Assembly: GCF_008298035.1 (NCBI RefSeq)
Contig: NZ_CP042910.1
Span: 1,198,001-1,262,000 of the forward strand
Length of the DNA: 64,000 nt
Reading direction: 5' to 3'
From: Gimesia maris
Lineage (GTDB): Bacteria; Planctomycetota; Planctomycetia; Planctomycetales; Planctomycetaceae
A program made the position numbers and the translations under genes. Below the pieces are notes generated by a model. That model did no database searches and was not told where the DNA came from. It saw only the letters and a program-made list of their open reading frames with translations. Shown in pieces: positions 17,394-25,696 of this stretch (positions are counted from its first letter, which is position 1; every line of letters starts with the position of its first letter).

Positions 17394-18056
17394 TCAGATA
17401 CCATCCCAGACCGGCACTTCCAGAAATTCTGCAAGCGTTTTTGCATCTTCGCGCACCTGGTCCAGCTTCCCGTGATCGACGACATTGGTTCGCACGCCAT
17501 CCCGGGAGACGAGATTCAGTTCATAGCTGTAATACGAACTCTTGTTTCCACTCACGTGTTCTGAAATTAACTGAATCGCATGGATTTCCCGGAAAGGCAT
17601 CAGCAATTCATTGGCGGTCGCATAGATTAATTCGTCAGCCGGTATCTTTCCTTTCCAGAAGCAGTCGTGCTGCTTATCGAACACTACCGGCGTGGTGCCA
17701 TAATAGAACATCAAGCCGCCAATCAGGGCAAACACCAGGCCGAACGCTCCCGGGAACAGCACATCTGCTGTGAAAAACTCTCCGCTCATGCTGATTTCCG
17801 AGATAGAAATCAGCGATACTCCCAGTCCAACGAATAAGAAAATCAGGTAAAACGCTTTCGCTCCCAGCGTGGCACGGAACTCATAGCGATGTGGCGAGAT
17901 CTGCACCAGCTGCCGCGTACAGAAACTTGCTCCGCCCCCCTTGAGCGGCGACCATTCCGTCTGCAGTGCGATCGGATCGTCCAGTGTTGAGGGATCAAAG
18001 GAGGCATTGCCCGCTGGTACTAAACTTTTGAGTTTTTCAATCAGATTACGAAACAC
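17394..18056 (-). CDS. Membrane protein with two helices, hypothetical
   Basis: 220 aa. The N-terminal ~75 residues are soluble ('LQTEWSPLKGGGASFCTRQL'), followed by two membrane segments (~76-96 'FYLIFLFVGLGVSLISI'; ~110-130 'PGAFGLVFALIGGLMFYYG') and a C-terminal soluble domain ('FDKQHDCFWKG', 'IHAIQLISEHV', 'YELNLVSRDGVRTNVVDHG'). The layout matches a frequent planctomycete/cyanobacterial family in which the C-terminal part may be PH-like; I cannot name it. It lies 79 bases upstream of the small lipoprotein in the same direction, possibly one transcript. Confidence 0.65.
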   Translation of the reverse strand: MFRNLIEKLKSLVPAGNASFDPSTLDDPIALQTEWSPLKGGGASFCTRQLVQISPHRYEFRATLGAKAFYLIFLFVGLGVSLISISEISMSGEFFTADVLFPGAFGLVFALIGGLMFYYGTTPVVFDKQHDCFWKGKIPADELIYATANELLMPFREIHAIQLISEHVSGNKSSYYSYELNLVSRDGVRTNVVDHGKLDQVREDAKTLAEFLEVPVWDGI

Positions 18057-18420
18057 GGACAGCCCGCCTTAATGAAGTAGTAAATCTCTTTTGAAGTTAT
18101 GATATCATTCCGCGTTGCGTATTCAAATGTTTGTCTGAATCAAAGCTCGACTTGTGCGGGAGGAAGAAAAAGTATTCTGATAATCTTAATCGCTCCCTAT
18201 ATCTCACCCGGAGTCTGAACGCTTTTGGTTTCCTCTGGATATTCAGCGTGATTCGCCGGACAGAGGAAAGATAAGAAACTGCGTGGGATTAAGAAATCTG
18301 AGCGGAATCAGATTCACTTCAAACGGTAAATATCGGTATCATATTATGTGTTGTCTGTGTATTATTGCGCCATTCAATGGAGTGTGGGTTTAGAAAATCT
18401 GGTTAGCTGGAACATGCAAT
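18057..18420. other. Intergenic region between divergent genes
   Basis: About 360 bases, AT-rich, containing the promoters for the membrane protein (minus) and the DUF1501 gene (plus). I see no repeat, RNA or clear sigma-70 box pair. Confidence 0.4.
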
Positions 18421-19767
18421 ATGTTGAGAATTGAAGGCAGTGCATCCAAATTCTGTGATCGTATTCCCCGCCGCTCTTTCCTGCAGATAGGTGGGCTGGC
18501 GATGGGCGGTTTGTCGTTGCCGCAACTGCTGCAGGCCGAACAACAGAATTCACAGCGTCCAGCTCATAAATCGGTGATCATGATCTTCCTGAATGGGGGT
18601 CCGCCGCATCAGGACATGTTCGACTTAAAGCCCGAGGCACCCGCCGAGATTCGCGGCGAGTTTCAACCCATCGCGACCAGCGTGCCCGGCATCCAGATCA
18701 GCGAGCTGATGCCCCGCGTCGCAGGGATGATGGATAAGTTTTCGATCATCCGTTCGCTGGTGGGTTCCGAAGGCCGACACGATTCATTCCAGTGCTGCAC
18801 CGGTCATCAGTTTCGAGATCCCAAACCGCAGGGGGGCTGGCCGTCCATGGGCTCGGCGCTCTCCAGACTGCAGGGGCCCGTTGATCCTGCTGTGCCCCCT
18901 TATATCGATCTGTCGCAGAAGATGGCCCATGATCCCTACAACATTAAAGGCCCGGGTTTCCTGGGGATGGCGCACTCCCCGTTTCGCCCTGATGGCGAGG
19001 TGATGAGCAACATGACGCTGAATCAGATTACCCCCATTCGCTTGCGCGAGCGGACCCGACTGCTGGATGAACTCGATACCTACCGGCGGAACGTCGATCA
19101 GAAACTGGCCAGCGAAACCAGCGATCAATTCACCGAACAGGCTCTGGGGGTTTTAACATCCTCCCGACTGGTGGAAGCGCTCGACCTGGAGAAAGTCGAC
19201 CCGCAAGTGCGCGCCCGGTACGGAATCGACGATGCCAAAGTGCTCGGCTTTGATCCCAAGATGGGATACCAGGCGCTGATGTCCCGATTTCTGCAAGCCC
19301 GGCGGGCGGTGGAAGCAGGGGCCCGGATGGTGACCTGCAGTTTCGCTGATTTCGATTACCACAGCGATAACTTCGGCAGAGGCCGCAAAGTGATTCCGTT
19401 ACTGGATCAGGGCGTGGCGGCGCTGGTGGAAGATCTGCATGAACGCGGTTTGGACAAGGATGTGACGGTCATCGTGTGGGGCGAGTTTGGTCGGACACCC
19501 AAAATCAATGAGAAAGCAGGCCGCGATCATTGGTCGCGCGTGCATGCGGGCCTGCTGGCGGGCGGGGGAATGCAAGCCGGGCAGGTGATTGGTTCAACAG
19601 ATAAATGGGCCGAAGCAGCGGTCGACCGCCCCGTACATATGCAGGAAGTCTTCGCTACACTGTACCATAACCTGGGCATCGATGCCGCCACGACAACCAT
19701 CCCGGACAACAACGGCCGACCGCAATATCTGCTGGAACGCCAGGCACCGATTCGGGAACTGATCTGA
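18421..19767 (+). CDS. DUF1501 domain-containing, Tat-exported protein
   Basis: 448 aa. The N-terminus has a twin-arginine signal ('PRRSFLQIGGLAMGGLSLPQLL'). The rest follows the planctomycete DUF1501 (sulfatase/alkaline-phosphatase-fold-like) pattern: 'KSVIMIFLNGGPPHQDMFDLKPEAP', 'FQPIATSVPGIQISELMP', 'HDSFQCCTGHQF', 'WGEFGRTPKINEKAGRDHW' and 'GTTD/GSTDKWAEA'. DUF1501 proteins are usually paired with DUF1549/DUF1553 cytochrome-like proteins; none is adjacent here, the nearest being at the window end. The enzymatic activity is unproven for the family. It lies within the segment bracketed by the two IS110 copies. Confidence 0.92.
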   Translation: MLRIEGSASKFCDRIPRRSFLQIGGLAMGGLSLPQLLQAEQQNSQRPAHKSVIMIFLNGGPPHQDMFDLKPEAPAEIRGEFQPIATSVPGIQISELMPRVAGMMDKFSIIRSLVGSEGRHDSFQCCTGHQFRDPKPQGGWPSMGSALSRLQGPVDPAVPPYIDLSQKMAHDPYNIKGPGFLGMAHSPFRPDGEVMSNMTLNQITPIRLRERTRLLDELDTYRRNVDQKLASETSDQFTEQALGVLTSSRLVEALDLEKVDPQVRARYGIDDAKVLGFDPKMGYQALMSRFLQARRAVEAGARMVTCSFADFDYHSDNFGRGRKVIPLLDQGVAALVEDLHERGLDKDVTVIVWGEFGRTPKINEKAGRDHWSRVHAGLLAGGGMQAGQVIGSTDKWAEAAVDRPVHMQEVFATLYHNLGIDAATTTIPDNNGRPQYLLERQAPIRELI

Positions 19768-19804
19768 CGGCGTGGGGTCACTCCACTTTAAAAAGAGGTG
19801 CGGA

Positions 19805-20536
19805 ATGGATGTCCGTTACATTGTAATCTCTGTCTCATTATTATTTGGTACCTGTTTTTCCGGTTGTCACCGTGGATTATCGACCAGCACTTCCCCTCCG
19901 GCTGAGGAACTACCACAGTTCTCAGATGAGTCTGATCTACCAGCTTATTTTTTCAATAAGCCCATGATCGCCGTTTTTCAAACTCGATTCGCACCATATC
20001 CTGACGCTCTGTTTCAGCCCGAAATTACCTTTGCAGTCTGGGATAACGGAACGTTTTTGCTCAAGGAAGATCGAAACTATGTAACGGGAGCGCTGTCTGT
20101 TCAATCTTTGTCAGATGTAAATCACATCATGAACGATAAAAGATATCATTCCTGTTTAACTGAACCTCTTCCTGGTTATTTTCATTCCGATTGGTACCAC
20201 TCAATCTTATCTACAGATAACAAAGATTATTCGGCCAGATCCTCTTTCAGGTTGACCGGTGCAGACGATCTCGATGACGTGAGCGGTTTTCAAAAATGGG
20301 ACATTGACAATAGTAGTTTAGAATATATCCGTAAAACTAACGACACCATCAAGGAGCATTTGAAGAAGAGTACAGCCTCTGGGGGGTTCTCTCTGTCTGA
20401 AGGAAATGTAATGCAGATTGTCTCAAAATGGGGTTATGGACCACCGTATCTCTCCAAGGAAGAGATTAAGGAGATGACCCAAGGGGATTACGGACCACCG
20501 TATTTCACCAACGATAACAGCAGCAAGACGGAGTAG
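19805..20536 (+). CDS. Putative lipoprotein with C-terminal GPPY repeats
   Basis: 243 aa from ATG 19805 behind AGAGGTG (an upstream GTG at 19772 is rejected because it lacks a ribosome site). The signal 'ISVSLLFGTCFSGC' ends in a lipobox Cys (FSGC). The body has 'MIAVFQTRFAPYPDALFQ' and 'ITFAVWDNGTFLLKED', typical of small planctomycete lipoproteins of unknown function. The last ~35 residues carry two similar blocks ('WGYGPPYLSKEEI', 'GDYGPPYFTNDN'), a recent short duplication also visible in DNA (20432-20504). It follows the DUF1501 gene by 37 bases and may be co-transcribed. Confidence 0.65.
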   Translation: MDVRYIVISVSLLFGTCFSGCHRGLSTSTSPPAEELPQFSDESDLPAYFFNKPMIAVFQTRFAPYPDALFQPEITFAVWDNGTFLLKEDRNYVTGALSVQSLSDVNHIMNDKRYHSCLTEPLPGYFHSDWYHSILSTDNKDYSARSSFRLTGADDLDDVSGFQKWDIDNSSLEYIRKTNDTIKEHLKKSTASGGFSLSEGNVMQIVSKWGYGPPYLSKEEIKEMTQGDYGPPYFTNDNSSKTE

Positions 20537-20705
20537 AACCTGGGGAAGGAAATGTGCCTGACACCCTTTTTGCTTCCCCATTCCGCAGATTTTACAATCA
20601 TTCAATGTCTAGATCCTAAAATCAGCCACCGTGAGCAACCGCCGGGCCGAACAGGATTGGATCTGCCCCCTTTTATGCCTTACAGATAGAAAGAGCGGCG
20701 TACAG

Positions 20706-21521
20706 ATGATTTTGAGTCAAGTCAAAACCAGACGTTTTTGCGTGGTTTGGATTTTGTGTTCATTGATCGCTTTGTATGCACTGGAAATAAGGCCCATCCT
20801 TTTTGGGAATACTCAATTGATGAGCGCCTTTGATGATACTCGCCTGAACCTGTACTGGCATGTCAGTGCAGCGTGTTTAATTGGATTTGTTCTTGCACTT
20901 GTTACGCTGCTGGCGATCGAAACCAAACGTTTTCGCGCGGTTTGGCTATTCTGTTCATTGATCACTTTTTGCTTTCTGTTGTTTTCATACGAGATTAGCG
21001 CTTCGTTTCCATCGGAGTATGAAACTGTCGATGGCACATTGGGCCTTTACTATATCTGGTGTACATTGGGTGAATGGTATGAATTGGAAATCAGGCGTAT
21101 TCTCTTTGGAGGTTCTCCAATGCCGATCGCCTCTTGTGCTACTCGCCTGATGCTGTTCTGGCATGTCATTGCAGCGTGTTTAGTTGGCCTTGTTTTTGCA
21201 CCTGTTACTCTGCTGGCCATCAAAACCAGACGCTTTCGCGCGGTTTGGCTATTGTGTTCATTGATCACTTTTTGCATTCTGTGGTTTTCATACCATATTT
21301 ATGGTTCGTTTCCTGTCGCTTGCTTTGTCGCTTGCTCATTGGGTAACTGGTATGAATTGGAAATCAGGCGGGTTCTCTTTGGGGAGACTCCCCTGTTTAG
21401 CACTTCTGATCATACTCTCCTGATCTTGTTTAAGCATGTCAGTGCATCGTGTTTGATTGGCCTTGTTCTCGCACTTGTTACGCTGAAGGCAATCAAACCT
21501 GCTGACAAAGAAAAAGAGTAG
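20706..21521 (+). CDS. Membrane protein built from three internal repeats
   Basis: 271 aa. Three ~85-95-residue units each run 'LEIR..LFG' - variable loop - 'HV.A.CL.G.V.A.VTL.AI' and, in the first two, 'RFRAVWL.CSLITFC'. The units start at ~residues 23, 117 and 212; the third stops after the 'VTLKAI' helix. About seven hydrophobic helices result. The DNA of the units is nearly the same over long stretches (for example around 20930 and 21240), so the duplications are recent. The start at 20706 begins the first repeat; sequence further upstream is REP-like. The family is not recognised. Confidence 0.6.
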   Translation: MILSQVKTRRFCVVWILCSLIALYALEIRPILFGNTQLMSAFDDTRLNLYWHVSAACLIGFVLALVTLLAIETKRFRAVWLFCSLITFCFLLFSYEISASFPSEYETVDGTLGLYYIWCTLGEWYELEIRRILFGGSPMPIASCATRLMLFWHVIAACLVGLVFAPVTLLAIKTRRFRAVWLLCSLITFCILWFSYHIYGSFPVACFVACSLGNWYELEIRRVLFGETPLFSTSDHTLLILFKHVSASCLIGLVLALVTLKAIKPADKEKE

Positions 21522-21609
21522 CTACAGAAGGTGTAGATAAGGGGAAGCATCTAACCGTGGTAACGTCCTGCGGCTGATTTCACTTCTCTTGTGATAGCGT
21601 ATTAACCGG

Positions 21610-22197
21610 TTAATTAAACAATCCTGTGTCACCACGCCACACGAAATATCCGATTGCCGCCACGTTCAGACATACGGTCAGCCAGAACACAACCAGGAAT
21701 TTCTGCTTGCTGGATTTGTGTCGCAGCAGGCGTTGTGCGGCCAGTGCGCCGGGCCAGCCTCCCACCAGTGCCAGGACGTGTAAGTTCGATTCTGCTGTCC
21801 GCCACTTGCCCCGTTGTGCCGCGGATTTATCCCAGGCGTAGGCGATGAAGGTGATACAGCTCGCGACGAAATATCCCGCCAGCACCAGCCAGGGGATGCG
21901 GTGGAAATAGACAGAAACCAGTAAAAAACCGACAAACAGTACGGTAAATGAAACCGCGGGCGCGCTGCGCAGACGCCTGGTAAGCGACTGATCTGAAAAC
22001 CGGACGTTTTCCGCTCTGACTTTCCCGTTCTCTTCGTGGGCCGTTTCGTACGAAACAGGATCACCTGCCTGCGGCCGTCGTGCCGAACCAGAGAAGGCAC
22101 TGATGTGCACAAAAACCGAACTGTCGTCGTTTTGCGATGAGATAAAGCCAAAGCCTTTTTCATCATCCCAGTCGGTGATTTTTCCCTGCGAACGCAT
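21610..22197 (-). CDS. Cold-shock domain plus DUF1294 membrane protein
   Basis: 195 aa. Residues 1-68 are a cold-shock OB fold with both RNA-binding motifs ('KGFGFISS' and 'VFVHISAF'), a linker follows, and the rest has about four helices ending in the DUF1294 signature ('YAWDKSAAQRGKWRTAESNLH', 'GGWPGALAAQRLLRHKSSKQKF'). The fusion is known across proteobacteria and planctomycetes; it would tether an RNA-binding domain to the inner membrane. Its job is unknown. No Shine-Dalgarno sequence is visible before the ATG. IS110 copy 2 begins 183 bases upstream. Confidence 0.88.
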   Translation of the reverse strand: MRSQGKITDWDDEKGFGFISSQNDDSSVFVHISAFSGSARRPQAGDPVSYETAHEENGKVRAENVRFSDQSLTRRLRSAPAVSFTVLFVGFLLVSVYFHRIPWLVLAGYFVASCITFIAYAWDKSAAQRGKWRTAESNLHVLALVGGWPGALAAQRLLRHKSSKQKFLVVFWLTVCLNVAAIGYFVWRGDTGLFN

Positions 22198-22359
22198 TTC
22201 AATTACTTTTTTATTGTGGTCTGACGGTTTCGTTACAATGCCTGGTAACGGATGAATGTAATTACGGTGTCATTAGTGTAAGTACAAATGTTTTCGTTGC
22301 AAGCTGAAATGCCAGGCCGGATAGCTTCCATCGGCTCCGAATCCAACAGGCGGTGTAAT

Positions 22360-22375
22360 AAGGGGTCAGCGACTC
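22360..22375. repeat. Left arm of REP-like palindrome beside IS110 copy 2
   Basis: AAGGGGTCAGCGACTC is, in 15 of 16 positions, the reverse complement of the right flank CAGTCGCTGACCCCTT at 23594-23609. Taking out the IS would leave a palindrome with a short loop, suggesting that the IS entered the loop or stem side of a REP-like element. Confidence 0.65.
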
Positions 22376-22380
22376 AATAA

Positions 22381-22627
22381 AAAGAGTCCTAGTATCTCGG
22401 GTACGAGCGGCATTGGACCAGGCTTACAGAATTGATGTGGCTGGTTATATTGATAAGAGCTCATCCCTGATGGCCATCAGGGATGAGCTGCGACTTTGTA
22501 GATCGTCGAGTCCTGGGTGCTGATAGACACCGTGGGTCAGTTGGATCGCAGAGCCGCATCGTTTTCAACCCGAACAGTCGCTAGAGCCACTCAGGTGAGC
22601 TCGTATTTTACTAGGATGGGACACACG
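22381..22627 (+). ncRNA. Candidate bridge RNA region of IS110 copy 2
   Basis: Identical to the left non-coding segment of copy 1, with the 30-base palindrome at 22459-22488 and the candidate guide segment ACAGTCGCT at 22574-22582. Since both copies carry the same putative guide, both should prefer the same REP-like target. Confidence 0.5.
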
Positions 22628-23581
22628 ATGAAAGACTCCTCTTCAATTTCTGTGGTTGGCATTGATGTTTCTAAAGATTCACTCGATCTCTTCCATACGA
22701 TTAATGGCCAGCAGCAGAAGATCGCTTATCAGCAGGATTCCCTCAAGCTGCTTGCCCGGCAGATCATCAAGCTCAACGCAACCGTCGTCATGGAAGCCAC
22801 GGGTGGCTACGAAAAGAAACTGGTCAAATATTTACAGAGCCAGGGAATTGCATGTGCCGTGGTGAATCCGAAGCTGATTCGTGACTTTGCCAGAGCCTGT
22901 GGGAAGCTTGAGAAAAACGATGCCATCGACGCCAGGATCATCGCCTCTTTTGGACAGATGATGCAACCGAGGACGATGGGAAAAATCGATCGAAACAGGG
23001 AGAAACTCAAGTTGCTGGCAACTCGTCGAGAACAGGTTCAAAGTATGATTACCCAGGAATCCAATCGTCAGCAGCAAATTGAGGATCGGCAAATTCGGGC
23101 CTTCATTCAACGGGCGATCCAACTCTATCAGAAACAGCTTAAAAAACTGGACAATGAAATGCTGAAGGTCATTGAAGCCGACCAGACCATGAAACAGAAG
23201 TCCGAAATTCTGCTCTCTGCGAAAGGTGTCGGCCCGGCAACAACCGCTAACCTGATTGCCGGGCTGCCTGAACTCGGGCAACTGAATCGGCAGCAGATCG
23301 CCAAGCTCGTCGGCCTGGCTCCTCTCGTTCGGGACAGTGGCAAATTCAAAGGGCAGCGCAGAACATATGCCGGCAGAAGCCAGATACGGCGGATCCTTTA
23401 TATGGCGACCTTAGTAGCCACGCGCTGGAACAGTCGCATCAAAGCATTTTACTTGTCCTTATTGGAAAGAGGTAAACCGAAGAAGCTGGCCATCACAGCC
23501 TGCATGAGAAAGTTTATCACCATCCTGAATTCCATGATGAAAAACAATCAGACGTGGGATCAAAATCTTCTTGCTTCTTGA
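22628..23581 (+). CDS. IS110-family transposase, copy 2
   Basis: 317 aa, identical in sequence to the copy at 15920. The DEDD residues and the catalytic serine region are intact, so either copy could supply the recombinase in trans. The stop lies 29 bases before the end of the sequence shared with copy 1. Confidence 0.93.
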   Translation: MKDSSSISVVGIDVSKDSLDLFHTINGQQQKIAYQQDSLKLLARQIIKLNATVVMEATGGYEKKLVKYLQSQGIACAVVNPKLIRDFARACGKLEKNDAIDARIIASFGQMMQPRTMGKIDRNREKLKLLATRREQVQSMITQESNRQQQIEDRQIRAFIQRAIQLYQKQLKKLDNEMLKVIEADQTMKQKSEILLSAKGVGPATTANLIAGLPELGQLNRQQIAKLVGLAPLVRDSGKFKGQRRTYAGRSQIRRILYMATLVATRWNSRIKAFYLSLLERGKPKKLAITACMRKFITILNSMMKNNQTWDQNLLAS

Positions 23582-23762
23582 CATAATCCAAGACAGTCGC
23601 TGACCCCTTTTGACAGATGACCCCTTTTAACAGATCTTTCGACAGAAGCATTCTCCTTCGGATTCTGCTGATTCAAAAAGCAAAGAAGAGTGTTTGTCGA
23701 ATTGTTTGTTTCCATCAGCCCTCCACGAATTGTAACGCTGCGTTCAATTTCATCCCTTTTAC

Positions 23763-24329
23763 TCAGGATGTCATCTGCTTCGTCCTCATTTCATGTCGGT
23801 TTCGCGAGGAGAAAAAAACCGTTACCACTGCTACTAAAATCAGAGAGATGATCCACAGCCAGGGGCTCGTCCCGGTGATTTGAGGTAAGGTAACTTTTCC
23901 TTCACTGCCGAACCGCTTCAGGAATGCAGTCAATGGTGGAAAAGCGATGACATAGATTCCTGCCCCCATCAACATTCCAATCACGCCTGCAAAGGCGTCC
24001 TTACGTCCTTCACCACAGGCTGCGACTCCTGTACCCGGACAATAGCCAAAAATTGCCATTCCAAAACCAAAGAACAGGCCGCCGAAAATGATTCCCCCCC
24101 ATGCCAGCGGTTTGAGGTGCAAGGAAACGGTTTGAGTTGGTAAAACCGCATAAATCCCAGCGGCTCCCACAACCACTGCCATCCCCATTATCTTCACCAC
24201 GGTCCAGTCTTTGAGCAGGAATTGGCCCAGTATTACCTGGTATTTCGCTACGCGCCCTTTTTGCAGCAATACGCCAAACAGAATCCCGGTAAATAAACCT
24301 AAAGCCAGTTTCCAGATAGGATCAAACAT
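23763..24329 (-). CDS. YeeE/YedE-family sulfur transport protein, second half-unit
   Basis: 188 aa from the ATG at 24329 (strong GGAGGGAAGGA site; the open frame upstream to 24479 belongs to the previous gene in another frame). Five or so helices; the hallmark 'GYCPGTGVAACGEGRKDAFAG' contains the conserved Cys used in thiosulfate or sulfur-atom uptake by YeeE (TsuA)-type proteins. The family often occurs as two half-size proteins; the partner is the overlapping upstream gene. It is the last gene of the sulfur/redox cluster. Members move sulfur compounds (thiosulfate or persulfide-type) across the inner membrane. Confidence 0.88.
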   Translation of the reverse strand: MFDPIWKLALGLFTGILFGVLLQKGRVAKYQVILGQFLLKDWTVVKIMGMAVVVGAAGIYAVLPTQTVSLHLKPLAWGGIIFGGLFFGFGMAIFGYCPGTGVAACGEGRKDAFAGVIGMLMGAGIYVIAFPPLTAFLKRFGSEGKVTLPQITGTSPWLWIISLILVAVVTVFFSSRNRHEMRTKQMTS

Positions 24330-24855
24330 TTTTCCTTCCCTCCCGTCCGAAAAATAAAAAAGCAGTCCCGATACTGGTGCTGAAGAAGATCGCGGTAAAT
24401 AACCAGCTTGAAACAGCAAGCTGCAGAGTTCCACTGATGCCATGCCCGCTGGTACATCCCTGAGCCATTCGCGCGCCAAAGAGCATTAACGTTCCACCGA
24501 TAAAAGCAGCCGCATATCGTTTGCTTTTAGATGTTCCAAATCGTTGCTGCCACAAGGGAGGCACTGCGGGAGCATTCCGATCACCAGAGGCTTTGGAACT
24601 GATAAAAGAACCAATGAAGACCCCCGCGACCAGCATCCATTCCCAGCCAATTTTTGGCGACTCTTTCTCGAAGTAACTGTTCCTTTCGGCTAGAGCTGGA
24701 GCGGCATATTTTTCAATCAAGGCAGCTGTATGCTCAAATGCAGTGGTGATACCCAGTGGGTGATCGGCAGTCAGGAAGGCAAACCAGCTGAGAATACCAA
24801 TTCCGGCACCGACGAGATAAGGCGGCCAGGATTTCTCCTGGAACAGATTATTCAT
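24322..24855 (-). CDS. YeeE/YedE-family sulfur transport protein, first half-unit
   Basis: 177 aa with an AAGGAG ribosome site. About four helices; the central hallmark is 'GGTLMLFGARMAQGCTSGHGISG', with the conserved Cys of the substrate path. 'WEWMLVAGVFIGSF' is another family block. Its last eight bases overlap the start of the second half-unit, so the two are translationally coupled and probably assemble. Similar pairs stand in BigR-type sulfide-detoxification operons of proteobacteria (family knowledge). Confidence 0.88.
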   Translation of the reverse strand: MNNLFQEKSWPPYLVGAGIGILSWFAFLTADHPLGITTAFEHTAALIEKYAAPALAERNSYFEKESPKIGWEWMLVAGVFIGSFISSKASGDRNAPAVPPLWQQRFGTSKSKRYAAAFIGGTLMLFGARMAQGCTSGHGISGTLQLAVSSWLFTAIFFSTSIGTAFLFFGREGRKNV

Positions 24856-24906
24856 AATGAAAACTCCTTCGTATCTTTAAATGTGAGGAAGTCAGAATCC
24901 CCCCTT

Positions 24907-25407
24907 TTATGTCTCCCCTTTTTTATAACCATTATCAAAATGAATCAGGTACCACCCCACCAGGATTAGTCCCATACCGGCTCCCAGAAATGCAAGGTCC
25001 CAAATCAGGTGATTGCTGGTTTCAGTGACATGGTGTATATGGAGAATATGATGATCGATCACCCCTTCGACCAGATTAAACAGTCCCCATCCGAGACTGA
25101 GTGATCCCACAAATGTTCGGGTAGTCAACGGGACGTTCTGTAGACGGACCGCGTGCCATAACAGGGCGATTCCAATCGCAGTCATTACCCATGTGAAGAC
25201 GTGAAACAGACCATCCCAGAACATATTGATCTCGAGGTGAACAGCAAGCTTTCTTGCCTCTAAATCGCGCACCGGCAATTTCGCAGATAACATGTTATGA
25301 AGCTGGAGAAGCTGGTGAAACAGAATTCCGTCCACGAAACCCCCCATGCCGATACCCAGTAATGTACCCGCGGAAATCAACGGACGTCGGTCGAGATGAT
25401 CAGTCAT
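24907..25407 (-). CDS. DUF2243 membrane protein
   Basis: 166 aa, four to five helices. Hallmarks are 'GIGMGGFVDGILFHQLLQLHNM', 'NMFWDGLFHVFTWV' and 'GVIDHHILHIHHV'. The many His and Asp residues in or near helices look like a metal or heme site. DUF2243 is unstudied; it often neighbours cytochrome-oxidase or copper genes. The start has AGGAG seven bases upstream and overlaps the end of the preceding CPYC gene by eight bases. Confidence 0.88.
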   Translation of the reverse strand: MTDHLDRRPLISAGTLLGIGMGGFVDGILFHQLLQLHNMLSAKLPVRDLEARKLAVHLEINMFWDGLFHVFTWVMTAIGIALLWHAVRLQNVPLTTRTFVGSLSLGWGLFNLVEGVIDHHILHIHHVTETSNHLIWDLAFLGAGMGLILVGWYLIHFDNGYKKGET

Positions 25408-25696
25408 GTTCTGCTCCTGAAGCTTTCACTAAGGTAGTTCGAGAATCCGGATGCTGGCTGGCATTTTCCTTTGAGTTATTTTTCGAAAACGGTATCCCGG
25501 AATTAATCACATAAACGATTGATAATAAAATCGGAACGGGCAACAGAGTCAGTACGGCGTTGAGGATAAAGTCATCATTGAATATCCCAGCGGCGACTTC
25601 TTTACCGATTTCCGATTTACAATAGGGGCAGGCTTCAACTGGTGACACAATCACAGTCAGCGCGATGAGTGACGTCAGGATTAAAGATATTCTCAT
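25400..25696 (-). CDS. 98-aa exported membrane protein with CPYC motif
   Basis: Start ATG 25696 is fixed by an excellent AAGGAGGT site five bases upstream; the frame further up to 26029 is not coding. A signal peptide ('ISLILTSLIALTVIVSPVEA') leads directly to CPYC, a thioredoxin/glutaredoxin-like CxxC at the mature N-terminus, then a single helix ('LTLLPVPILLSIVYVIN') and a polar tail. It probably is anchored facing the periplasm; a redox or metal-binding role is inferred from CPYC and from the overlap with the DUF2243 gene. It is not otherwise recognised. Confidence 0.75.
   Translation of the reverse strand: MRISLILTSLIALTVIVSPVEACPYCKSEIGKEVAAGIFNDDFILNAVLTLLPVPILLSIVYVINSGIPFSKNNSKENASQHPDSRTTLVKASGAEHD

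Larger units (their letters stand above)
22381..23610 (+). mobile_element. IS110-family insertion sequence, copy 2
   Basis: Same 1230 bases as copy 1 (offset 6708) with no difference that I can see, thus a recent transposition or gene conversion. It is in the same orientation as copy 1. It is flanked by the two arms of a REP-like palindrome (22360-22375 and 23594-23609), the right arm lying in the shared part. Immediately beyond the right end a 17-base unit beginning TGACCCCTTTT is repeated in tandem (23601-23634). Confidence 0.88.

Noticed and set aside
15673-23610. Composite transposon formed by the two IS110 copies
   Set aside because: IS110 elements move as single circles by guided recombination; paired mobilisation is not a known habit, and the enclosed genes are ordinary chromosomal types.
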